Shown: one piece after another, positions 51,870 to 62,800 of the stretch | Numbering within the stretch: position 1 is the stretch's first letter | Layout: each line of letters starts with the position of its first letter | DNA from: Megaustenia siamemsis | Lineage: Eukaryota > Mollusca > Gastropoda > Stylommatophora > Ariophantidae | Length of the DNA stretch: 64,000 nt | Assembly: GCA_032433765.1 (NCBI GenBank) | Contig: JAVIAB010000046.1 | Coordinates: 60,671,388-60,735,387, forward strand | Direction: 5' to 3' | Translations under genes and position numbers: made by a program | The notes under the pieces: generated by a model | The model's input: the letters and a program-made list of their open reading frames with translations, nothing else | Told to the model about the DNA's origin: nothing | The model's database searches: none

Positions 51870-54800
51870 TGTTTCTATATAGAGTTGTCTTCAGCCTGGA
51901 ACTAACAAACTGACTGCCAGAATCAAGCTCAACTGTAGTTCATATCAAACTCTCACATATCATGTTTCTGCCCTATGAGTTGTCTTCAGTCTGAGAACTA
52001 ACAAACTAACTGCCAGAATCAAGCACAACTATAGTTCATATCAAACTTTCACACAGCATGTTTATGCTCTATGAGTTGTCTTCAGTCTGAGAACTAACAA
52101 ACTAACTGCCAGAATCAAGCACAACTATAGTTCATATCAAACTCTCACACATCATGTTTATGCTCTATGAGTTGTCTTCAGTCTGAGAACTAACAAACTG
52201 ACAAACTCTCACACAGCTTGTTTCTACCTAAGAATTGTCTTCAGCCTGAGAACTAACAAACTGACTGCCAGAATCAAGCACAACTATAGTTCATATCCAA
52301 CTCTCACACAGCTTGTTTCTACCCTAAGAGTTGTCTTCAGTCTGAGAACTATCAAACTGACTGCCATAATCAAACGTGACTATAGTATATATCAAACTCT
52401 CACACATCATGTTTCTATCCTAAGTGTTGTATGCAGCCTGAGAACTAGAAAAATGACTGTCAGAATCAAATACAACTGTAGTTCATATCAAACTCACACA
52501 CCATGTTTCTATCCTAAGAGTTGTCTTCAGTCTGAGAACTAACAAACTGACTGCCAGAATCAAGCACAACTATAGTTCATATCAACTCTCACACATCATG
52601 TTTCTATCCTAAGAGTTGTCTTCAGTCTGAGAACTAACAAACTGACTGCCAGAATCAAGCACAACTATAGTTCATATCAAACTCTCACACAGCATATTTC
52701 TACCCTAAGAGTTGTCTTCAGCCTGACAGCAACAAATTGACTGCCATAATCAAGCACAACTATAGTTCATATCAAACTCTCACACAGCATGTTTCTACCC
52801 TACGAGTTGTCTTCAGTCTGAGAACTAACAAACTGACTGCCAGAATCAAGCACAACTATAGTTCATATCCAACTCTCACACAGCTTGTTTCTACCCTAAG
52901 AGTTGTCTTCAGCCTGAGAACTAGCAAACTGACTGTCAGAATCAAATACAACTGTAGTTCATATCAAACTCACACACACCATATTTCTATCCTAAGAGTT
53001 GTCTTCAGTCTGAGAACTAACAAATTGACTGCCAGAATCAAGCACAACTGTAGTTCATATCCAACTCTCGCATAGCATGCTTCTACCCTACGAGTTGTCT
53101 TCAGTCTGAGAGCTAACAAACTGACTGCCATAATCAAGCACAACTATAGTTCATATCAAACTCTCACATAGCATGTTTCTATTCCAAGAGTTGTCTTCAG
53201 CCGCCTGAGAGCCAACTGCCAGAATCAAGCACAACAATAGTTTATATCAAACTCTCACACACCATGTTTCTATCCAAAGAGTTGTCTTCAGTCTGAGAAC
53301 TAACAAACTGACTGCCAGAATCAAGGACAACTAAAGTTCATATCAAACTCTCACACAGCTTGTTTCTACCTAAGAGTTGTCTTCAGCCTGGGAGCTAACA
53401 AATTGACTGCCAGAATCAAGCACAACTGTAGTTCATATCAAACTATCACACAGCATGTTTCTACCCTAAGAGTTGTCTTCAGCCTGAGAGCCATCTGCCA
53501 GAATCAAGCACAACTATAGTTCATATTAAACTCTCACACAGCATATTTCTACCCTAAGAGTTGTCTTCAGCCTGAGAGCTAACAAACTGACTGCCAGCAT
53601 CAAGCACAACTATAGTTCATATCAAACTATGACACAAATATTTCTACCCTAAGAGCTGTCTTCAGCCTGAAGCTAACTGCCAGAATCAAGCACAACTATA
53701 GTTCATATCAAACTCTCACACAACATGTTTCTACCCTAAGAGTTGACTTCAGCCTGAGAACTAACAAATTGACTGCCATAATCAAGCACAACTATAGTTC
53801 ATATCAAACTCTCACACAACATGTTTCTACCCTAAGAGTTGACTTCAGCCTGAGAACTAACAAATTGACTGCCAGAATCAAGGACAACTATAGTTCATAT
53901 CAAACTCTCACACAGCATGTTTCTACCCTACGAGTTGTCTTCAGTCTGAGAACTAACAAACTGACTGCCAGAATCAAGGACAACTATAGTTCATATCAAA
54001 CTCTCACACAGCTTGTTTCTACCCTAAGAGTTGTCTTCAGCCTGAGAACTAACAAACTGACTGCCAGAATCAAGCACAACTATAGTTCATATCCAACTCT
54101 CACACAGCTTGTTTCTACCCTAAGAGTTGCCTTCAGTCTGAGAACTATCAAACTGACTGCCAGAATCAAGCACAACTATAGTTCATATCCAACTCTCACA
54201 CAGCTTGTTTCTACCCTAAGAGTTGTCTTCAGCCTGAGAACTAGCAAACTGACTGCCAGAATCAAGCACAACTGTAGTTCATATCAAACTCTCGCATAGC
54301 ATGCTTCTACCCTACGAGTTGTCTTCAGTCTGAGAGCTAACAAACTGACTGCCATAATCAAGCACAACTATAGTTCATATCAAACTCTCACATAGCATGT
54401 TTCTATTCCAAGAGTTGTCTTCAGCCTGAGAGCCAACTGCCAGAATCAAGCACAACAATAGTTTATATCAAACTCTCACACAGCTTGTTTCTATCCAAGA
54501 GTTGTCTTCAGTCTGAGAACTAACAAACTGACTGCCAGAATCAAGGACAACTAAAGTTCATATCAAACTCTCACACAGCTTGTTTCTACCCTAAGAGTTG
54601 TCTTCAGCCTGGGAGCTAACAAATTGACTGCCAGAATCAAGCACAACTACAGTTCATATCCAACTCTCACACAGCTTGTTTCTACCCTAAGAGTTGTCTT
54701 CAGTCTGAGAACTAAAAACTGGCTGCCATAATCAAGCATGACTATAGTCCATATCAAACTCTCACACATCATGTTTCTATCCTAAGTGTTGTATGCAGCC

Positions 54801-56666
54801 TGAGAACTAGCAAACTGACTGCCAGAATCAAGCACCACTACTGTGTTCATATCAAACTCTCGCATAGCATGTTTCTACCCTATGAGTTGTCTTCAGTCTG
54901 AGAACTAACAAACTGACTGCCAGAATCAAGCACAACTATAGTTCATATCAAACTCTCACACATCCTGTTTATGCTCTATGAGTTGTCTTCAGTCTGAGAG
55001 CTAACACACTGACTGCCAGAATGAAGAACAACTATAGTTCATATCAAACTCTCACACAGCTTGTTTATACCCTAAGAGTTGTCTTCAGCCTGGGAGCTAC
55101 AAACTGACTGCCATAATCAAGCACAACTATAGTTCATATCAAACTCTCACATAGCATGTTTCTATCCTAAGAGTTGTCTTCAGTCTGAGAGCAAACAAAT
55201 TGACTGCCAGAATCAAGTACAACTATAGTTCATATCAAACTCTCACATAGCATGTTTCTAACCTAAGAGTTGTATATAGTCTGAAAGCTAACAAACTGAC
55301 TGCCATAATCAAGCATGACTATAGTCCATATCAAACTCTCACACAGCTTGTTTCTACCCTAAGTGTTGTATGCAGCCTGAGAACTAGAAAACTGACTGCC
55401 AGAATCAAATACAACTGTAGTTCATATCAAATTCTCACACATCATGTTTCTATATAAGAGTTGTCTTCAGCCTGGAACTAACAAACTGACTGCCAGAATC
55501 AAGCACAACTATAGTTCATATCAAACTCTCACATAGCATGTTTCTACCCTAAGAGTTGTCTTCAGCCTGAGAGCCATCTGCCAGAATCAAGCACAACTAT
55601 AGTTCATATTAAACTCTCACACAGCATATTTCTACCCTAAGAGTTGTCTTCAGCCTAAGAGCTAACAAACTGACTGCCAGCATCAAGCACAACTATAGTT
55701 CATATCAAGCTATGACACAATATATTTCTACCCTAAGAGCTGTCTTCAGCCTGAAAGCTAACTGCCAGAATCAAGCACAACTACAGTTCATATCAAACTC
55801 TCACACAACATGTTTCTACCCTAAGAGTTGACTTCAGCCTGAGAACTAACAAATTGACTGCCATAATCAAGCACAACTATAGTTCATATCAAACTCTCAC
55901 ACAGCTTGTTTTCTACCTTAAGAGTTGTCTTCAGCCTGAGAACTAACAAACTGACTGCCAGAATCAAGCACAACTATAGTTCATATCCAACTTTCACACA
56001 GCTTGTTTCTACCCTAAGAGTTGCCTTCAGTCTGAGAACTATCAAACTGACTGCCATAATCAAGCGTGACTATAGTATATATCAAACTCTCACACATCAT
56101 GTTTCTATCCTAAGTGTTGTATGCAGCCTGAGAACTAGCAAACTGACTGTCAGAATCAATACAACTGTAGTTCATATCAAACTCTCACACACCATGTTTC
56201 TATCCTAAGAGTTGTCTTCAGTCTGAGAACTAACAAACTGACTGCCAGAATCAAGCACAACTGTAGTTCAAATCAAACTCTCGCATAACATGTTTCTGCC
56301 CTATGAGTTGTCTTCAATCTGAGAACTAACAAACTGACTGCCAGAATCAAGCACAACTATAGTTCATATCAAACTGTCACACATCTGTTTATGCTCTATG
56401 AGTTGTCTTCAGTCTGAGAACTAACAAACTGAATGCCAGAATGAAGAACAACTATAGTTCATATCAAACTCTCACACAGCTTGTTTATACCCTAAGAGTT
56501 GTCTTCAGCCTGGGAGCTAACAAACTGACTGCCAGATTCAAGCACAACTATAGTTCATATCAAACTATGATACAATATATCTCTACCCTAAGAGCTGTCT
56601 TCAGCCTGAGAGCTAATTGCCAGAATCAAGCACAACTATAGTTCATATCAAACTCTCACATAGCAT
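51870..56666. repeat. 4.8-kb higher-order repeat, copy 1
   Basis: The start is marked by 'cagcctggaactaac' (51,891) and 'aagctcaactgtag' (51,926), and the sequence recurs at an offset of 4,797-4,798 bp. It contains a three-base insertion giving 'cagccgcctgag' at 53,199, shared only with the second copy (57,997). After about 54,820 the offset rises to about 4,897, because this copy lacks one monomer (the 'aaatacaactgtag ... caccatg' unit) that copy 2 has at about 59,630-59,720. Confidence 0.85.
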
Positions 56667-59600
56667 GTTTCTATATAAGAGTTGTCTTCAGCCTGGAACT
56701 AACAAACTGACTGCCAGAATCAAGCTCAACTGTAGTTCATATCAAACTCTCACATATCATGTTTCTGCCCTATGAGTTGTCTTCAGTCTGAGAACTAACA
56801 AACTAACTGCCAGAATCAAGCACAACTATAGTTCATATCAAACTTTCACACAGCATGTTTATGCTCTATGAGTTGTCTTCAGTCTGAGAACTAACAAACT
56901 AACTGCCAGAATCAAGCACAACTATAGTTCATATCAAACTCTCACACATCATGTTTATGCTCTATGAGTTGTCTTCAGTCTGAGAACTAACAAACTGACA
57001 AACTCTCACACAGCTTGTTTCTACCCTAAGAATTGTCTTCAGCCTGAGAACTAACAAACTGACTGCCAGAATCAAGCACAACTATAGTTCATATCCAACT
57101 CTCACACAGCTTGTTTCTACCCTAAGAGTTGTCTTCAGTCTGAGAACTATCAACTGACTGCCATAATCAAACGTGACTATAGTATATATCAAACTCTCAC
57201 ACATCATGTTTCTATCCTAAGTGTTGTATGCAGCCTGAGAACTAGAAAAATGACTGTCAGAATCAAATACAACTGTAGTTCATATCAAACTCACACACCA
57301 TGTTTCTATCCTAAGAGTTGTCTTCAGTCTGAGAACTAACAAACTGACTGCCAGAATCAAGCACAACTATAGTTCATATCCAACTCTCACACATCATGTT
57401 TCTATCCTAAGAGTTGTCTTCAGTCTGAGAACTAACAAACTGACTGCCAGAATCAAGGACAACTATAGTTCATATCAAACTCTCACACAGCATATTTCTA
57501 CCCTAAGAGTTGTCTTCAGCCTGACAGCAACAAATTGACTGCCATAATCAAGCACAACTATAGTTCATATCAAACTCTCACACAGCATGTTTCTACCCTA
57601 CGAGTTGTCTTCAGTCTGAGAACTAACAAACTGACTGCCAGAATCAAGCACAACTATAGTTCATATCCAACTCTCACACAGCTTGTTTCTACCCTAAGAG
57701 TTGTCTTCAGCCTGAGAACTAGCAAACTGACTGTCAGAATCAAATACAACTGTAGTTCATATCAAACTCACACACACCATATTTCTATCCTAAGAGTTGT
57801 CTTCAGTCTGAGAACTAACAAATTGACTGCCAGAATCAAGCACAACTGTAGTTCATATCCAACTCTCGCATAGCATGCTTCTACCCTACGAGTTGTCTTC
57901 AGTCTGAGAGCTAACAAACTGACTGCCATAATCAAGCACAACTATAGTTCATATCAAACTCTCACATAGCATGTTTCTATTCCAAGAGTTGTCTTCAGCC
58001 GCCTGAGAGCCAACTGCCAGAATCAAGCACAACAATAGTTTATATCAAACTCTCACACAGCTTATTTCTATCCAAAGAGTTGTCTTCAGTCTGAGAACTA
58101 ACAAACTGACTGCCAGAATCAAGGACAACTAAAGTTCATATCAAACTCTCACACAGCTTGTTTCTACCCTAAGAGTTGTCTTCAGCCTGGAGCTAACAAA
58201 TTGACTGCCAGAATCAAGCACAACTGTAGTTCATATCAAACTATCACACAGCATGTTTCTACCCTAAGAGTTGTCTTCAGCCTGAGAGCCATCTGCCAGA
58301 ATCAAGCACAACTATAGTTCATATTAAACTCTCACACAGCATATTTCTACCCTAAGAGTTGTCTTCAGCCTGAGAGCTAACAACTGACTGCCAGCATCAA
58401 GCACAACTATAGTTCATATCAAACTATGACACAATATATTTCTACCCTAAGAGCTGTCTTCAGCCTGAAAGCTAACTGCCAGAATCAAGCACAACTATAG
58501 TTCATATCAAACTCTCACACAACATGTTTCTACCCTAAGAGTTGACTTCAGCCTGAGAACTAACAAATTGACTGCCATAATCAAGCACAACTATAGTTCA
58601 TATCAAACTCTCACACAACATGTTTCTACCCTAAGAGTTGACTTCAGCCTGAGAACTAACAAATTGACTGCCAGAATCAAGGACAACTATAGTTCATATC
58701 AAACTCTCACACAGCATGTTTCTACCCTAGAGTTGTCTTCAGTCTGAGAACTAACAAACTGACTGCCAGAATCAAGCACAACTATAGTTCATATCAAACT
58801 CTCACACAGCTTGTTTCTACCCTAAGAGTTGTCTTCAGCCTGAGAACTAACAAACTGACTGCCAGAATCAAGCACAACTATAGTTCATATCCAACTCTCA
58901 CACAGCTTGTTTCTACCCTAAGAGTTGTCTTCAGTCTGAGAACTATCAAACTGACTGCCAGAATCAAGCACAACTATAGTTCATATCAACTCTCACACAG
59001 CTTGTTTCTACCCTAAGAGTTGTCTTCAGCCTGAGAACTAGCAAACTGACTGCCAGAATCAAGCACAACTGTAGTTCATATCAAACTCTCGCATAGCATG
59101 CTTCTACCCTACGAGTTGTCTTCAGTCTGAGAGCTAACAAACTGACTGCCATAATCAAGCACAACTATAGTTCATATCAAACTCTCACATAGCATGTTTC
59201 TATTCCAAGAGTTGTCTTCAGCCTGAGAGCCAACTGCCAGAATCAAGCACAACAATAGTTTATATCAAACTCTCACACAGCTTGTTTCTATCCAAAGAGT
59301 TGTCTTCAGTCTGAGAACTAACAAACTGACTGCCAGAATCAAGGACAACTAAAGTTCATATCAAACTCTCACACAGCTTGTTTCTACCCTAAGAGTTGTC
59401 TTCAGCCTGGGAGCTAACAAATTGACTGCCAGAATCAAGCACAACTACAGTTCATATCCAACTCTCACACAGCTTGTTTCTACCCTAAGAGTTGTCTTCA
59501 GTCTGAGAACTAAAAAACTGGCTGCCATAATCAAGCATGACTATAGTCCATATCAAACTCTCACACATCATGTTTCTATCCTAAGTGTTGTATGCAGCCT

Positions 59601-61563
59601 GAGAACTAGCAAACTGACTGCCAGAATCAAATACAACTGTAGTTCATATCAAACTCTCACACACCATGTTTCTATCCTAAGAGTTGTCTTCAGTCTGAGA
59701 ACTAACAAACTGACTGCCAGAATCAAGCACCACAACTGTGTTCATATCAAACTCTCGCATAGCATGTTTCTACCCTATGAGTTGTCTTCAGTCTGAGAAC
59801 TAACAAACTGACTGCCAGAATCAAGCACAACTATAGTTCATATCAAACTCTCACACATCCTGTTTATGCTCTATGAGTTGTCTTCAGTCTGAGAGCTAAC
59901 ACACTGACTGCCAGAATGAAGAACAACTATAGTTCATATCAAACTCTCACACAGCTTGTTTATACCCTAAGAGTTGTCTTCAGCCTGGGAGCTAACAAAC
60001 TGACTGCCAAAATCAAGCACAACTATAGTTCAGATCCAACTCTCACACAGCATGTTTCTATCCTAAGAGTTGTCTTCAGTCTGAGAGCAAACAAATTGAC
60101 TGCCAGAATCAAGTACAACTATAGTTCATATCAAACTCTCACATAGCATGTTTCTAACCTAAGAGTTGTATATAGTCTGAAAGCTAACAAACTGACTGCC
60201 ATAATCAAGCATGACTATAGTCCATATCAAACTCTCACACAGCTTGTTTCTACCCTAAGTGTTGTATGCAGCCTGAGAACTAGAAAACTGACTGCCAGAA
60301 TCAAATACAACTGTAGTTCATATCAAATTCTCACACATCATGTTTCTATATAAGAGTTGTCTTCAGCCTGGAACTAACAAACTGACTGCCAGAATCAAGC
60401 ACAACTATAGTTCATATCAAACTCTCACATAGCATGTTTCTACCCTAAGAGTTGTCTTCAGCCTGAGAGCCATCTGCCAGAATCAAGCACAACTATAGTT
60501 CATATTAAACTCTCACACAGCATATTTCTACCCTAAGAGTTGTCTTCAGCCTAAGAGCTAACAAACTGACTGCCAGCATCAAGCACAACTATAGTTCATA
60601 TCAAGCTATGACACAATATATTTCTACCCTAAGAGCTGTCTTCAGCCTGAAAGCTAACTGCCAGAATCAAGCACAACTACAGTTCATATCAAACTCTCAC
60701 ACAACATGTTTCTACCCTAAGAGTTGACTTCAGCCTGAGAACTAACAAATTGACTGCCATAATCAAGCACAACTATAGTTCATATCAAACTCTCACACAG
60801 CTTGTTTCTACCCTAAGAGTTGTCTTCAGCCTGAGAACTAACAAACTGACTGCCAGAATCAAGCACAACTATAGTTCATATCCAACTTTCACACAGCTTG
60901 TTTCTACCCTAAGAGTTGCCTTCAGTCTGAGAACTATCAAACTGACTGCCATAATCAAGCGTGACTATAGTATATATCAAACTCTCACACATCATGTTTC
61001 TATCCTAAGTGTTGTATGCAGCCTGAGAACTAGCAAACTGACTGTCAGAATCAAATACAACTGTAGTTCATATCAAACTCTCACACACCATGTTTCTATC
61101 CTAAGAGTTGTCTTCAGTCTGAGAACTAACAAACTGACTGCCAGAATCAAGCACAACTGTAGTTCATATCAAACTCTCGCATAACATGTTTCTGCCCTAT
61201 GAGTTGTCTTCAATCTGAGAACTAACAAACTGACTGCCAGAATCAAGCACAACTATAGTTCATATCAAACTCTCACACATCCTGTTTATGCTCTATGAGT
61301 TGTCTTCAGTCTGAGAACTAACAAACTGAATGCCAGAATGAAGAACAACTATAGTTCATATCAAACTCTCACACAGCTTGTTTATACCCTAAGAGTTGTC
61401 TTCAGCCTGGGAGCTAACAAACTGACTGCCAGATTCAAGCACAACTATAGTTCATATCAAACTATGATACAATATATCTCTACCCTAAGAGCTGTCTTCA
61501 GCCTGAGAGCTAATTGCCAGAATCAAGCACAACTATAGTTCATATCAAACTCTCACATAGCAT
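56667..61563. repeat. 4.8-kb higher-order repeat, copy 2
   Basis: This copy starts exactly one period after copy 1 and ends where copy 1's end motif ('gagctaattgcc' followed by 'cacatagcatg') recurs, so the two are head to tail. The stretch 57,535-57,873 translates identically to 52,737-53,075. It retains one monomer missing from copy 1 near 54,820. Confidence 0.85.
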
Positions 61564-62800
61564 GTTTCTGCCCTATGAGTTGTCTTCAGTCTGAGAACTA
61601 ACAAACTGACTGCCAGAATCAAGCACAACTATAGTTCACATCAAACTCTCACATAGCATGTTTCTACCCTAAGAGTTGTCTTCAGTCTGAGAACTAACAA
61701 ACTGACTGCCAGAATCAAGCTCAACTGTAGTTCATATCAAACTCTCACATATCATGTTTCTGCCCTATGAGTTGTCTTCAGTCTGAGAACTAACAAACTG
61801 ACTGCCAGAATCAAGCTCAACTGTAGTTCATATCAAACTCTCACACAGCATGTTTCTGCCCTATGAGTTGTCTTCAGTCTGAGAACTAACAAACTAACTG
61901 CCAGAATCAAGCACAACTATAGTTCATATCAAACTCTCACACATCATGTTTATGCTCTATGAGTTGTCTTCAGTCTGAGAACTAACAAACTGACAAACTC
62001 TCACACAGCTTGTTTCTACCCTAAGAATTGTCTTCAGCCTGAGAACTAACAAACTGACTGCCAGAATCAAGCACAACTGTAGTTCATATCAAACTCTCAC
62101 ACATCATGTTTATGCTCTATGAGTTGTCTTTAGTCTGAGAACTAACAAACTGACTGCCAGAATCAAGCACAACTATAGTTCATATCAATCTCTCACACAG
62201 CTTGTTTCTACCCCAAGAGTTGTCTTCAGTCTTAGAGCTAACAAACTGACTGCAAGAATCAAGCACAACTATAGTTCATATCAAACTTCCACACAGCATG
62301 TTTCTACCCTAACAGTTGTCTTCAGTCTGAGAACTAACAAACTAACTGCCAGAATCAAGCACAACTATAGTTCATATCAAACTCTCACACATCATGTTTA
62401 TGCTCTATGAGTTGTCTTCAGTCTGAGAACTAACAAACTGACAAACTCTCACACAGCTTGTTTCTACCCTAAGAATTGTCTTCAGCCTGAGAACTAACAA
62501 ACTGACTGCCAGAATCAAGCACAACTATAGTTCATATCCAACTCTCACACAGCTTGTTTCTACCCTAAGAGTTGTCTTCAGTCTGAGAACTATCAAACTG
62601 ACTGCCATAATCAAACGTGACTATAGTATATATCAAACTCTCACACATCATGTTTCTATCCTAAGTGTTGTATGCAGCCTGAGAACTAGCAAATTGACTG
62701 TCAGAATCAAATACAACTGTAGTTCATATCAAACTCACACACCATGTTTCTATCCTAAGAGTTGTCTTCAGTCTGAGAACTAAAAAACTGACTGCCAGAA
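61564..62800. repeat. Partial third copy of the 4.8-kb block with internal duplication
   Basis: The 'aagctcaactgtag' monomer appears twice (61,717 and 61,814). The 64-bp deleted monomer with 'aagaattg' also appears twice (61,993 and 62,441), 448 bp apart, where copies 1 and 2 of the block have one each. The rest follows 57,000-57,350. It looks like a third copy enlarged by a few-monomer local duplication. Confidence 0.75.

Larger units (their letters stand above)
160..57540. repeat. 95-bp monomer class with 'gacagcaac'
   Basis: The segment 'gagaactaac' is replaced by 'gacagcaac', one base shorter, usually followed by 'aaattgactgcc'. Examples are near 163, 3017, 15248, 21176, 36119, 39751, 43374, 44889, 45549, 48037, 49340, 50486, 50859, 52724 and 57520. 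It nearly always follows a monomer with 'cagcatatttc' and precedes a 'cataatcaagc' monomer, so it marks one fixed neighbour relationship conserved across most HOR types in the array. Confidence 0.8.
32430..62480. repeat. 64-bp deleted monomer class (14 copies)
   Basis: In these units 'ctgac' is joined directly to 'aaactctcac', removing the 32 bp that normally run from 'tgccag' to 'catatc'. Junctions (first base of 'acaaact') lie at 33544, 34841, 37167, 38467, 40804, 42007, 47457, 47615, 48913, 52201, 56998, 61993 and 62441, with an altered form at 32443. Nearly all are preceded by a monomer with 'cacatcatg' and a 'tttatgctctatgag'-type centre, and followed by 'cagcttg'. Two sub-lineages are visible: those up to 42,007 are followed by 'gaacgaac', and those from 47,457 by 'aagaattg'. 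A single founding deletion spread by duplication is the simplest reading. Confidence 0.9.

Noticed and set aside
53199..53210. 'cagccgcctgag' as a mobile element footprint or target-site duplication
   Set aside because: Only three bases are gained and they can be explained by slippage. No element lies beside it, and it is shared by two HOR copies through duplication.
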